From: Luscinia megarhynchos
Taxonomy: Eukaryota; Chordata; Aves; Passeriformes; Turdidae
Assembly (NCBI GenBank): GCA_034336665.1
Contig: CM067588.1
Coordinates: 5,706,655 to 5,770,654, forward strand
Length of the DNA: 64,000 bases
Direction of reading: 5' to 3'
In this document: in pieces, positions 1 to 10,545 of the stretch
Layout: each line of letters begins with the position of its first letter
How positions within the stretch are numbered: position 1 is the first letter of the stretch
Program-made: the position numbers and the translations under genes
Notes under the pieces: generated by a model
Seen by the model: the letters and a program-made list of their open reading frames with translations, nothing else
Told to the model about the DNA's origin: nothing
Database searches by the model: none

Positions 1-321
1 AGGGACTCCCAGCGGCGCCAGACGCTCTAAGCAGAGCTGGCAGGCTCAGGGATGGGAATTGCAGCATGAAACAATTTCTCCGGGCAGGCAGAGGAGGTGA
101 GAGCCCTGTGAAAGCGCGCTGGGGGGATGGCACATCACTGCCTGCATCCTGAGCCCTTGCCGGAGCCGCTCAATAACCAGGGCCAGCTGCAGCTTTCCCT
201 CTGCAGCCACGCCACCCTTCGAGCAGCAGAATGATTGCCCGGGAGAGGCAGAGCTGCTGGCCCGGCAGCAGCAGCGGGCTGGGAACGCGGCATTCGGTGG
301 ATGCAGGAGGGATGTACTCAC

Positions 322-3300
322 TCTGGCACAGCCTGGGCACCGCGGACCACGAGAGGTTCTGCAGACAGGTGATTGTTGGGGACACGCCGGGGATGGAGGA
401 GAAGCCGGGTCTGCAGGAGTAGCTCAGGGTGGAACCCACCAGGAACTCGCGGCGGGGCTGGGGGTCGGCAAACTCCACAGGGGGAGGGTGGGGACACTGC
501 CCTGGGGACAGAGCAGCGGACAGAGAGACCCTCAGCACTGCCCTGGGGACAGAGCAGGGGACAGAGAGACCCTCAGCACTGCCCTGGGGACAGAATGGGG
601 AACACAGAGCTCGGGACACAGAGATGGGGACACTTCCCTGGGGACAGAGGTGGGGACACAGAGCTGGGAGCAGAGATGGGGACACAGAGATGGGGACACT
701 TCCCTGGGGACACAGAGGTGGGGACAGAGCAGGGGACAGAGAGACCCTCAGCACTGCCGTGGGGACAGAATGGGGGACACAGAGCTCGGGACACTGCCCT
801 GGGGACAGAGGAGGGGACAGAGCTGAGGACAGAATAGGGAACAGAGCTGGGGACAGAGCAGGGGACAGAGCAGGGGACACAGAGCTGGGGACAGAGCAGG
901 GGACACTGCCCTGGGGACAGAACAGGGGACAGAGCAGGGGACAGAGCAGGGGACACTGCCCTGGGGACAGAGCAGGGGACAACACAGATCCTCAGCACTG
1001 AGAGCGTTTCCTTGCTGGAAAACCCCAAAAATAAGTGAGGGACAGCAGAGCCGCTGAGCGTGGCTGTGGGGGGAAGGGAAAGGGAAAAACCGGGGGGTTT
1101 CCCTTTTGGGGAAAATCCACCAAAGGATGTGAACTGAGTGAGAATCTTATTTCTCGTGTGCTTTGGCAGCTCGTGGGTGTCCCCTGCAGGGAGGGACAGC
1201 CCTGCCACCCTCCCCTGGGTGATCCCAGAGGGAATCCTGCCAGCCAGGGGGTGCTCCCTCCAAGAGATTTTGGGGAAATGGGAGCAGGATCGCACCTGGC
1301 ACACAGGATTTTCTGAGCTCACCTGGCACACAGGAGGGATTGGGCTCACCTGGCACACAGGAGGGGATTGGGCTCACCTGGCACACAGGAGGGATTGGGC
1401 TCACCTGGCACACAGGAGGGTCTGAGCTCCCCTGGCACACAGGAGGGGATTGAGCTCACCTGGCACACAGGATTTTCTGGGCTCACCTGGCACACAGGAC
1501 GTTCTGAGCTCACCTGGCACACAGGAGGGTCTGAGCTCACCTGGCACACAGGAGGGGATTGAGCTCACCTGGCACACAGGATTTTCTGGGCTCACCTGGC
1601 ACACAGGAGGGATTGGGCTCACCTGGCACACAGGATTTTCTGGGCTCACCTGGCACACAGGAGGGTCTGAGCTCACCTGGCACACAGGATTTTCTGAGCT
1701 CACCTGGCACACAGGAGGGATTGGGCTCACCTGGCACACAGGAGGGTCTGAGCTCACCTGGCACACAGGATTTTCTGGGCTCACCTGGCACACAGGAGGG
1801 CACCCGGGGGTACCACCTGCCGTTGGAGGTGCACCTCACCGTGGTGCCCGAGCCCGAGGGCACAAACCCCGGCTCACACTCCAGCCTGGCCGTGCTGCCC
1901 GAGGTGAAGTTCTCTGCCGAGCTCAGCTGCCCGTGGGCAATGTGGGGGACGGGACACTGCGCCTCTGTGGGAAAAAAAAAAAAAAAAAACGGGGATTTTC
2001 AGGGCTGTTCTTGCATAATTCCACCACAGCTCTGTCTGGGGGTGAGAGGAGACAGAGCTGTTTAATAATTGCAGGGATTGAGGTTTTGGGGGTTAATAAA
2101 CATCCAATAGGACCCCAAACCTGTGGGGTTTCCTTCCTGCACTGTCACACACCTTTCTGCCTTCCCTGGAGCCCCTGCTCAGGCAGGGCACAAGTGACTC
2201 CAGGTGCAGCAGCCCCCTCCAGCCTTACCAAAAACAAAAAGAGGCTCCACAACAACTGCATAACCTCTGCCACACCTGCACATCACAGATATGCCAACAA
2301 AAAACTCCTCTTTCCACGTCTCCCACGAGAAATATTGGGGGTTTATCACAAATAACAGAGAAAACAAAACTCCAGCAGCCCTAACTGGGATTTCTTCATG
2401 CCTGGCAGTGCTGGCAGGTCACCAAGACAGAATTAAAACATGTTTGAACATCCTGGTTCACATGCAGGTGCTGCACTGTGCCACCAACACTGCCTTTGGT
2501 GCCATCCCCACGGAAAATATCCTGGAAAATATCTTGGAAAATATCTTGTTTGTGTCTCCTCCAGGTCCCTGATTAATTACTGGTAGTGTTTGGCTTTGGG
2601 AAATGAGCTGAGAAGCATCAGGAAGTGAAAGCAATAATTAAGAATAAAAGCAGTGCTGGTGCAGGGGGTGCTGGGCTGGAGAAGTTTCTGGAAAGGTTTG
2701 GGTTTAACTGAACCCCAACTTCCAGGCAGAAACTGCTGCTAATTCCCCTTCCAGGCACATTCAGCACTCAGCAGATTTGCACTTCTGCAGTTCTGAGCAC
2801 AGCTGGGGGTGCCTGGCCATGCCTTGGGCACTGCCCCAGGGCTGAGGCATCACAGAGTCAGTCAGAGAAAAAAAGTTGGGATGGAAAGGGACATTAAAGT
2901 TGGGATGGAAGGGACATTAAAGGTGGGATGGGAGGGACATTAAAGGTGGGATGGAAAGGACATTAAAGGTGGGATGGAAGGGACATTAAAGGTGGGATGG
3001 AAGGGACATTAAACCCCATCCCTGCCACGGCAGGGACCCCTCCCACTGTCCCAGCTGCTCCAGCCCCAGTGTCCAGCCTGGCCTTGGGCACTGCCAGGGA
3101 TCCAGGGGCAGCCACAGGCACCCTCCCAATGAGGAATTCCTTCCCAACACCCAACCTAAACCTGCCCTTATCCCCCTTAAACCCCCTCCCCTTTCCCTGT
3201 GACTCCCTTCCTGGTGCAAAACCCCTCTGCAGCCCTCCTGGAGCCCCTTCAGCTCTGCCAGCCCTCCCCAGAGCCCTGGTGGGAGCAGGGCAGAGCCCAG

Positions 3301-3373
3301 CAGGGAGCAGACACTCACCCCGGGTTCCTGGGGGCTGCAGCAGCAGCAGCCCTGCCAGCAGCAGCTGGGCCAT
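322..3373 (-). CDS. Partial RCA-family complement regulator: signal peptide plus CCP1 and CCP2, continues off the left edge
   Basis: Three exons are readable on the minus strand: 3373-3319 (start codon, 18 residues beginning MAQLLLAGLLLL, a signal peptide, then a GTGAGT donor), 1964-1785 (CCP1) and 501-322 (CCP2). All junctions are phase 1, as is usual for complement control protein modules. CCP1 runs from QCPVPHIAHG through RLECEPGF and TVRCTSNGRWYP to PSCVP; it has four cysteines and the conserved tryptophan. CCP2 runs from QCPHPPPVEF through LSYSCRPGF and TITCLQNLSW to RLC. The last visible donor (GTGAGT at 321-316) shows that more exons lie outside the window. CCP proteins of this locus bind C3b/C4b and limit complement; membrane, GPI or secreted form cannot be decided here. 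The intron between CCP1 and CCP2 is bounded by arrays that copy its own splice sites. Orthology within the RCA family is not assigned. Confidence 0.85.
502..990. repeat. Minisatellite copying the CCP2 3' splice site
   Basis: Units on the minus strand read TGTCCCCAGGGCAGTGTCCC and shorter CTGTCCCCTG derivatives. The real acceptor of the CCP2 exon (AG at 503-502, then GGCAGTGTCCC) is the terminal unit. At least six further copies of CACTGCCCTGGGGACA (plus strand) occur near 535, 575, 755, 790, 905 and 953, one of them changed to GCCGTGG. Confidence 0.85.
1299..1797. repeat. 27-28 bp minisatellite copying the CCP1 exon end and its 5' splice site
   Basis: Nineteen units of CACCTGGCACACAGGA plus an 11-12 base variable part; the rightmost unit is the real CCP1 exon end (minus: TCCTGTGTGCCAG|GTGAGC). 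Every unit but one (near 1430, CCCCTGG) keeps the CAG|GTGAG sequence. Most units are 27 bp, so the reading frame is preserved. Confidence 0.93.
2876..3005. repeat. Short tandem array, unit about 22 bp (GGGATGGAAGGGACATTAAA)
   Basis: Six near-identical units of AAAGTTGGGATGGAAGGGACATT type. The array runs directly into CR1-like sequence (GGGACATTAAACCCCATCC), so it probably arose by expansion of the CR1 copy's end. Confidence 0.8.
3000..3300. mobile_element. CR1-type LINE fragment
   Basis: The text resembles the 3' part of avian CR1 elements (CCTGCCACGGCAGGGACCCC, GAGGAATTCCTTCC, CCCTTCAGCTCTGCC). It ends near the signal-peptide exon of the partial RCA gene. Assignment is by recall of CR1 3' consensus features and was not aligned. 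Confidence 0.65.
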
Positions 3374-3901
3374 GCTGGGCTGGAGCTGCTGCCAGCAGAG
3401 ATGCTGTCCCAGAGCCTGAGGGGAAGGGGAAGCTGCAGGGGGAAGCTGGGGACAGGCAGGCACTGCCTGTGTCACTGACACCACCCCCAGCCCTGCTCTG
3501 AGCCACGAAGGTGCTGGGAGAAATCACACACTGAAAACACACCAGGGCATCAACATAAACAAGAATATTGCACCCAAAGTAAAGCATGGGCATAAGGATA
3601 TTGAATCACTTTGTTGTTTTAAGCTGTTTTACAGCTCAAAGCTCTCTGCAGCACACCCAGGGCAGGTGGGGTGGGGGTCAGGCTGCTGTGAAAACACCCC
3701 CCAGCATCCCTGCACTCGTGGAACAGCAGCTAACTCAGCTGCTTATTCACAAATAAACCTATTTATTATCTACACTTCATGTATGTTATGTACTCCATAC
3801 TCTTTATATATGATTGTACTTCATATTATAGAAATAATTCCCTTTACTAGAGAGAGGACAGATCATTAAAACCCACACAGAGCTGTTATTACAATTGCAG
3901 G

Positions 3902-3907
3902 TTTATT
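3902..3907 (-). terminator. Candidate polyadenylation signal of the C4BPA-like gene
   Basis: AATAAA on the minus strand (TTTATT on plus) lies about 590 bases downstream of the TAA at 4498, before the next gene begins at 3373. Another TTTATT lies near 3759. The choice between them is inference. Confidence 0.45.
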
Positions 3908-4497
3908 ATAATCTCTGGTTGTGGCCTGCACAGCGCTTCCCCTTCACTGGATGTTGCAGGAAAAACCAAAAAAATTAAACCCCAGCCATTGTTTTCTGTA
4001 CTGATATTTGTCCTTGGGGCACACACAGAGATGTGGCCCTGCCATGGACCCATCCAGCCTGCTTGGGAAGGAAACTGGCATTTTGCTTTGGTAGGACAGA
4101 GGATTTGAGGTTTTTTTGGTCATGAGAAAAGCAACAAGGCAGTGAAGGGGATGTTCCCACTAATGGGTGCAGTGTGGGTGAACTGGGATAGACTGGAGAG
4201 CTGCAGCAGCTGGAGGTGAGGGGCTCTCACCACATTCATGCCTGTTTGTGCCACCAAAATTCACTTTCCACTCAGCTGCCAGCGTAGCAAACAGATCTAA
4301 ATGTGAAGCTGTAAAAGGAACAAAGAGATCTACAAAACCAAATTTCACTCACAAGCCACTGACTCCTCACGTGACCAATTCTTAAATTTCGTCCTTCAGC
4401 ATTAGCATGAATTACAAAGTCATAAAAAATCCTCAGTCAGCATCACGACCCATCCCCCAGAGGATAATTCTTACAACCCCAGTGCCTGCAACCAGCT

Positions 4498-4647
4498 TTA
4501 GGTGGTGGTTTTTAGCTCCTTTTCAAGTTTCTGGATCTCCAGGTAGAGTTTCTGGATTTCCAGCAGTGTTTTCATATCTGATAGAGGAATTTCACACTGG
4601 AAAGCTGCTCTGTTTTGAAGAACCTTCTCACACACCTCAGGCTTCCT
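4498..4647 (-). CDS. C4BPA: Terminal exon of the C4BPA-like gene: oligomerisation helix
   Basis: This exon codes for 49 residues and a TAA stop. It begins after an AAAG acceptor preceded by an A/T homopolymer tract. Two cysteines with the C-x11-C spacing of human C4BPA are followed by a heptad-like run ([18 protein letters not shown]). In mammals this segment drives assembly of the multi-arm C4BP. The acceptor phase (0) fits the CCP5 donor (TGT then GTGAGT), which supports splicing of these two exons. Confidence 0.85.
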   Translation of the reverse strand, partial: RKPEVCEKVLQNRAAFQCEIPLSDMKTLLEIQKLYLEIQKLEKELKTTT

Positions 4648-7600
4648 CTTTAAAAAAAAAAAAAAAAAAAAGGCAGAGTGAGACCCCAGTGACAAAGGGG
4701 TGACAAAGCAACTGTCCTCATGAAGCTGGACCAAAGCAAATCCAGGCTAGGAATGGGGAAAAAACCAGGAAAAATGGGGCACTGGGGGTACTCACACACT
4801 TGGGCGGTGGTGTCCAGGTGCCATCAGCTGAGCAGGTGGTTTGGGAAGGTGTCCCTGAGTACCCAGGCCGTTTGCAGGAGAAGAGCACGCTTTCATTCAC
4901 CTGGTACCACAGCTTGTCGAAGTGAACCACAACGTCCTCCTGCCTGGGCAGCTGGGGGCACCGCACTGGGGGAAAGCACAGGAAAAATCGGGGAGATAAC
5001 ACCCTGCAAAGCCCTCCTGCCAGCCAGGAGAGCAGCCCCCGGGATGGGGTGGGATGGGATGGGATGGGATGGGATGGGGATGGGATGGGGATGGGATGGG
5101 GATGGGATGGGATGGGTGGGGCTGGACTAAACTGGGCTGGGTTGTGTTGGGATGGGCTGGGCTAGGCTAAACTGGGCTGGGATGGGATGGGCTGGGATGG
5201 GATGGAATGGGATGGGATGGGTGGGGCTGGGCTAAACTGGGCTGGGATGGGATGGGATGGGGCGGGGCTGGGTGAGGCTGGGATGGGCTGGGATGGGCTG
5301 GGTGGGGCTGAAGGGATGGGATGGGCTGGGATGTGCTGGAATGGGCTGGGATGGGCTGAGATGGGCTGGAATGGGCAGGGCTGGGCTGGGTTAGGATGGG
5401 CTGGGCTGGGCTGGAATGGGCTGGGCTGGGCTGGGCGGGGCTGGCACTCACCTGGCCGGCAGGTGGGCAGGGGCGGGTGCCAGGTGCCATCAGCCTGGCA
5501 CTGGCTCTGGGCAGCGCCCTGCAGCCCGAAGCCTCGCTGGCAGGAGAAGTGCAGCCGCAGCCCGTAGGGGAAGGTGGAGCTCCGGGGGGTCACCGTGCCC
5601 CCCTGCAGCGCGGGCTGGGGACACCGAACCGCTGGGGACAGGCGGGGCTGGCTCGGGCTCGGGGCGCAGCGCCGGCACAGCCGCTCCCCCGCCCCAGGCG
5701 CGGTCCGGCAGCGCCGGAGGGAGCAGCCCCTCCTGAGCAGCAGCTGCAGCTGCAGGCAGGGCTGGGCCCGCTGCTGAGAGAGCCAGCGCTGCCCGGGCCC
5801 GGCTCAGCCTGAGCCCACACCCTGATCCTATACCAGATCCCATACCCTGACCCCCAATCCCTGATCCCGACCCTGACCCCATTCCCTGATCCCAGACCCT
5901 GATCCCAAACCTGACCCCATACCCTGATCCCATACCCGGTCCCAAACCCTGATCCCAATCCCTGATCCCATACTCTGACCCCCATACTCGGTCCCAAACC
6001 CTGATCCCAAACTCTGACCCCAAACCCTGATCCTATACCGGATCCCAGTCCCTGACCCCAAACCCTGACCCCATTCCCTGACCCCAGTCCCTGGCCTCAT
6101 ACCCTGATCCCAAACCCTGATCCCAAACCCTGATCCCAAACCCTGACCCCAATCCCTGACCCCCAATCCCTGCCCCCAATCCCTGACTCCATACCCTGAC
6201 CCCAATCCCTGACCCCATTCCCTGATCCTATGCCCTGCCCCATACCCTGACCCCAAGCCCTGCCCCTAGTCCCTGCCCCAGTCCCTGCCCACACTCACCC
6301 CTGCACTCGGGGGCAGCCCCGCTCCAGGTCAGGTTCTCCCCATCCTCGGAGGTGCAGACCAGGGACTCGCTCCCGATCAGGGACAGCCCCTCTGCACAGC
6401 TGTACCTCACCTCGGAGCCGTAGGGGAATCCTCCCCCTCGGCCCCCCGAGTGCCTCCCGAAGGGGATCTCTGGAGGGGCCCCGCACACTGGGCCGTGAGG
6501 GGAATTGACAAACAAAGACACCTGCATTATTATCTCCAGGTGACAATCAAAAGCATTTCTGTGAAATCAGCACAAAGTTGGTGTGAGGAAATTCACAAGA
6601 AGCTGCTGCCTGGGTTTTGGCCGCTGCAGAAGCTCAGGATGGAAAGATCAGGAGAAATTCCCCATGGTGGCCTCCACTCCTGGAAGTGTTCCAGGAACTC
6701 GTGGATATGGCACTGGGGGTGGGATTCAGTCAAAGCCTGCACCTGATGATTTTCCAGCCTGGTCTGGGATCAGGGTTTGAGGTCAGGGTCGGGATCAGTT
6801 TTGGGATCAGGGTTTGAGATCAGGGTTTGAGATCAGGGATTGGGATCAGGGTATGGGGTCAGGGTTTGGGGTCAGGGTTTGGGATCTGGGTTTGAGGTCA
6901 GGGATTTGGGTCAGGGTTTGGGATCAGTTTTGGGATCAGGGTTGGGATCAGGGTCTGGGATCAGGGTTTGAGTCAGGGATTTGGCTCAGGGTCTGGGATC
7001 AGTGTTGGGGATCAGGGAATGGGATCAGGGTATGGGGTCAGGGTTTGGGATCAGGGTTTGGGATCAGGGTTTGGGATCTGGGTTTGGGATCAGGCATTTT
7101 CCAACCTCAATGATTCCAATTGCAGCTCTGGGGAGGGGACACCTGGCTCAGCTGGTGTCCCCAGCTGCTGCAGGAGATTCGTGTCCTGTGTGTGTCACAC
7201 CTACCTTTGTCACAAAAGGGCAGGTGGGGCTTCCAGCTCAGGTCATCCCCACAGGTGATTAACTCCGGGCCCACGAGGACAAAGCCTTCCTCACACTCCA
7301 CCCTCACCTGGCTCCCCACTCTGAAGTCACCCCTGCTTTCATCAAACTCTGCTCCATGAGGCACATCTGGCTTTGGGCAATGTCGTTCTGGGAATGATGG
7401 AAAATAAAGAATGTCGTGGATTTCCAAAAAGAACTTTCTATGGAGAAGAGCTGCTGGCAAATCTGAGCCCTGGGTGGAGGAGTGACCATCCCCCAGGTGC
7501 AGGGCTCTGTAACCCTAAAGGAATTACTGGTTTTTCCCTCCTGGCAAGGTTTTCCTGAGCTTTGGTGGATATTGCTGTGTGCTGGGTCAGGAGCTGGAGC

Positions 7601-9448
7601 AGTGTCAGTTATCTCCACTCATTTTCTCCTGGCAGGGGAAATGCAGGGAACATCCTCTGCTCCCCAGCCTGGTGCCAGCAAAGCAGCCCAAACACAAACC
7701 ACATCCCCTTCCAGCTGGGGAAATGTCTCCCAGGGCTTCTCAGGAAGCTCCCAAGCCTCTGGAACTTCCAGCACACCACCCTTGCACCTCCAGCTCAGCC
7801 CTGCCAAAACCCTGCCCTTTCCCCATGGGGCCCATCTGGATCTTTTGCTGCCTGTATATTCCACATCAGCCCAGGAGAAGCTGATCTGGGGCCTCTTGGA
7901 GTGCAGGAAAATTCTGCATGGTTTCTGTCATGGTCATTTCTGTGTCCTGTGGCTGTTTTTGGGCTGGGGGCTTTCCAACCCTGGGGTTGCTACCTTGAGT
8001 CCAGATATCTCTGAACTCAGCCTGCAGCTACTCACTAGTGAAGTACAAGGCTTGAGACCCTGTTGCAAAAGTTCCAGAGATAACTTTATTTCTCTGAAGG
8101 GAATTGCTAACAACTGTCTAATTACATCAGACAACAAAGGGTTTATTGAGGTTTCTAGAGGATTGAACTTCTAACCAATAAAAGCTACAGATTACAAACT
8201 AACCAGTTACCTTAAAATTCTAAGTAAGAAAAGAACCAATTAACTTGTAACTTTAAGAACCAATAGAGATTTAAGAGATAAGGGAGAGGGGTCCTGTTTC
8301 AAGGAATTCCTTTGTTCATGGGAGGGAATCCCAGGGGCACATTTTGGGGGAAGTAGCATCTTCTGCAGGGTCCCACCTGGAATGCACTCTGGCAGGGCTG
8401 GTTTCCATCTGCCATCGCTGCCACACAAGATGGAAACTGTGCTGCCATGGTGGAAGGGTCGGTTCTCTTTGAACACAAATCCTGGGTTGCACATCATGTC
8501 CAGAATGTATCCAGTGTCATAATCCTCTTTCACATCCCATGGGAACATGGGCTGTCCGTTTGGGATGGCTGGGCTTGGGCAAAGAATTCCTGGGAAATGC
8601 CAAACATCAGCAAGGGTGAAACCATGGCCAAGCCAAGTGGGTGACAGGAGATTTGTTGGGACCAGGGTGGATGTCTTGCAGGACACAGACACATGGTGGC
8701 ATTAAATCTGCCCCAAAAGCATCCTTGGGCTTTCCTGAGGGGTGGAATGTTTGTGGCCCACCCCCAAGCCCACAGTGGATGTTTTCCAGAGGTTCAAGGG
8801 ACAGCAAAGCAGAGATGGCAAATAGAGCAAAGCAAACTAGGAACACATCCAAGGAATTGCAGGGTCAGCAAAGACCAAGCTGGGCCTTGGAGCATTCCCC
8901 TGCCCCTCCAAGCTGAGGTTATTCTGGGATTCACCATGCTGGCCAGACCTGCTGCCTCTGGGCTTTGCAGTGCCTGTGGCAGCAGCTCCTCCCAGCTAAA
9001 GGATTCTCCCTCTGCAGCTCAGATGCTTTTCTGGGCACAGGAGTTCAAAATGCTGAGCAGCAGGACATGCTTTGAGCTAGCAGTGAGCCACCAGAGCTGA
9101 TTTCAGCTCCTGCCATCCCAGAGGACAAACCTGGTGCTCTCCTGCAGGTCTCGTCCCCAGGGCTCACCTGGGACACTGCTCCAGCAGGAGCAGCTGACAG
9201 CAAACAAAAACCAAAGCCACAGAATCCCAGAATGGTTTGGGCTGGGAGGGACCCTAAAGATCCCCAGAAGGGCAAAGGCAATGGGGAAAACAGGAGGATC
9301 CAAACCTTGCAGAACCCAGATTTTCCTTCAGGGGATCTTTGCTCACCCTCATCCACTCACCCTGCACGGTGCCAAGGAGAGCAGCAGCGAGCAGGGACCC
9401 CAGGACAGCTGCACCATTCCTTGGCCTCCCCAGCTCCAAGCCTGACAT
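4498..9448 (-). CDS. C4BPA: C4b-binding protein alpha-chain-like, five CCPs plus oligomerisation segment, about 390 aa
   Basis: Minus-strand exons: 9448-9361 (ATG and hydrophobic signal peptide ending LLGTVQ), 8589-8377 (CCP1), 7387-7205 (CCP2), 6487-6299 (CCP3), 5631-5452 (CCP4), 4965-4796 (CCP5) and 4647-4498 (C-terminus, TAA). All splice sites are GT-AG. Junctions are phase 1 until CCP5, which ends in phase 0 and joins the last exon in frame; the exon lengths total 391 codons. Each CCP shows four Cys and a C-terminal Trp. The last exon encodes [17 protein letters not shown] followed by a Leu/Glu-rich amphipathic helix; two Cys separated by eleven residues match the interchain-disulfide segment of mammalian C4BPA. 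This supports a secreted oligomer that binds C4b and acts as factor I cofactor (family knowledge). Mammalian C4BPA has eight CCPs, so this protein is short. CCP1 is long (71 codons). A more general RCA secretory protein with the same tail is the alternative name. Confidence 0.86.
5041..5446. repeat. GGGATGGGCTGGGCT minisatellite in intron between CCP4 and CCP5
   Basis: A run of GGGAT, GGGGAT and GGGCTGGGAT units fills the intron almost up to the CCP4 donor at 5451. It is strongly G-rich on plus and C-rich in the transcript. No exon lies inside it. Confidence 0.92.
5819..6294. repeat. 13-bp minisatellite CCCTGATCCCAAA, downstream of CCP3 in the transcript
   Basis: About 36 units of CCCTGATCCCAAA with ACC/ATA/AAT variants end a few bases from the CCP3 donor at 6298. 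The unit is the exact reverse complement of the array at 6765-7095 on the other side of the same exon. Confidence 0.93.
6765..7095. repeat. 13-bp minisatellite TTTGGGATCAGGG, upstream of CCP3 in the transcript
   Basis: About 25 units of TTTGGGATCAGGG with small variants lie in the intron between CCP2 and CCP3. The unit is the inverted complement of the 5819-6294 array. CR1-like sequence (GGAACTCGTGGATATGGCAC) precedes it near 6680-6760. Confidence 0.93.
7925..8370 (-). mobile_element. Solo LTR-like element, family C, in the CCP1-CCP2 intron
   Basis: This shares extended similarity with 58070-58555: the GTTCCAGAGATA, CTTTATTTCTCTGAAGGG, TTACATCAGA, ACCAATAAAA and CTTAAAATTCTAAGTAA blocks occur in the same order. 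On the minus strand it starts TGCAGAAGATG and contains AATAAA. Its right end lies about 7 bases from the CCP1 splice donor at 8376. No internal retroviral genes are present. LTR identity is inferred from ends and signals. Confidence 0.65.
9215..9275. mobile_element. CR1 terminal fragment
   Basis: CAGAATCCCAGAATGGTTTG followed by GGAGGGACCCTAAAGATCC is the typical end motif of avian CR1 copies. It lies in intron 1 of the C4BPA-like gene. Confidence 0.7.
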
Positions 9449-10164
9449 GTTTATTCCTGCCTGGAGATCCCACAGAGGTCAGCACCTCCCCTCCTGAGCC
9501 AGAATCTGTGAGGACAGCAAAGAGGGGGGTGCTGAGGGGAATTTATGCTCAGCTGCATGCACAGCATATGTACATATATGCTATATATGCACTATATGAT
9601 TGCTCCACCCCTGAGCAATTCTTACACTCACAGGAGAGGAGCAGAAGGAGCAGGAGGTGAATTTCTTTTCTGGAAACTTATGGGTAAAACACTTTATTTG
9701 TAGTAATAAATCCCTTGGAAGTAAATTCCTGGTCAGAATAAATCCTGCTGGAGTGATCAGTACAGCCCCCCAGCAATGAGTTACCCTCAGGGAGAGACAG
9801 AGGTATCAAAGCAAAAAGCTCCAGAAGTTCTGTGCAAACATTAGCTGAGTCCAGCTGCAAAGCTCACAGGCCAACCAAACCAAACTGCTTTACAAAATGG
9901 AATTTAAGTGCAATTTGCACTCACCTGGCACCCCCAGGGAGCTGTAAGAGCCCTGCCTGTTATCCAGGGTCATTCATGAGCCTGAACCCTCCCAAAGATC
10001 CTGGAAATGAGGATCCCCCTAAACCCAACACTTCCCAAGCCTGTTTCTCTCCTCTGCTTTTCTTTCAACCTTTGCCACAGCTCCTGGTTAATCTGATCGA
10101 ATTTCCTGGTGCCTGCACAGAAGCTCCAATCCAGCTGCCAGGAGCAGCACTCAGAGCTCCTGGC

Positions 10165-10545
10165 CAGGGTTTGTCTTACCTGGAGGTTTTGCTGGGATTG
10201 TCTCACCTGGAGATTTTGCTGGGATTGTCTCACCTGAGATTGTCTCACCTGGGTTTGTCTTACCTGGGGATTTTGCTGGGATTGTCTCACCTGGAGATTT
10301 TGCTGGGATTGTCTCACCTGAGATTGTCTCACCTGGGTTTGTCTTACCTGGAGGTTTTGCTGGGATTGTCTCACCTGGGTTTATTTTACCTGGAGGTTTT
10401 GCTGAGATTATCACACCTGGGATTGTCTCACCTGGGTTTGTCTCACCTGAGTTTGTCTTACCTGGAGGTTTTGCTGGGATTGTCTCACCTGGGTTTGTCT
10501 CACCTGGGGATTTTGCTGGGATTGTCTCACCTGGAGGCAGCAGCT
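10165..10545. repeat. Minisatellite of consensus 5' splice sites upstream of the C4BPA-like gene
   Basis: 15- and 27-bp units on the minus strand read CAGGTGAGACAATCCCAGC or CAGGTAAGACAAACC. Nearly every unit carries a perfect CAG|GTGAGA or CAG|GTAAGA donor. The highest-coordinate unit follows minus-strand CTGCTGCCTCCAG, which could be the end of a non-coding first exon. Confidence 0.88.

Larger units (their letters stand above)
1965..3318. other. Intron 1 of the partial RCA gene
   Basis: This stretch has an A-run at 1972-1989 next to the CCP1 acceptor, unremarkable sequence to about 2870, a tandem array and a CR1-like piece. No CCP-like reading frame is visible in it. Confidence 0.6.

Noticed and set aside
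5819..7095. Telomere-like GGGTTT text
   Set aside because: The unit is TTTGGGATCAGGG, 13 bp, without TTAGGG runs, so it is an interstitial minisatellite and not telomeric.
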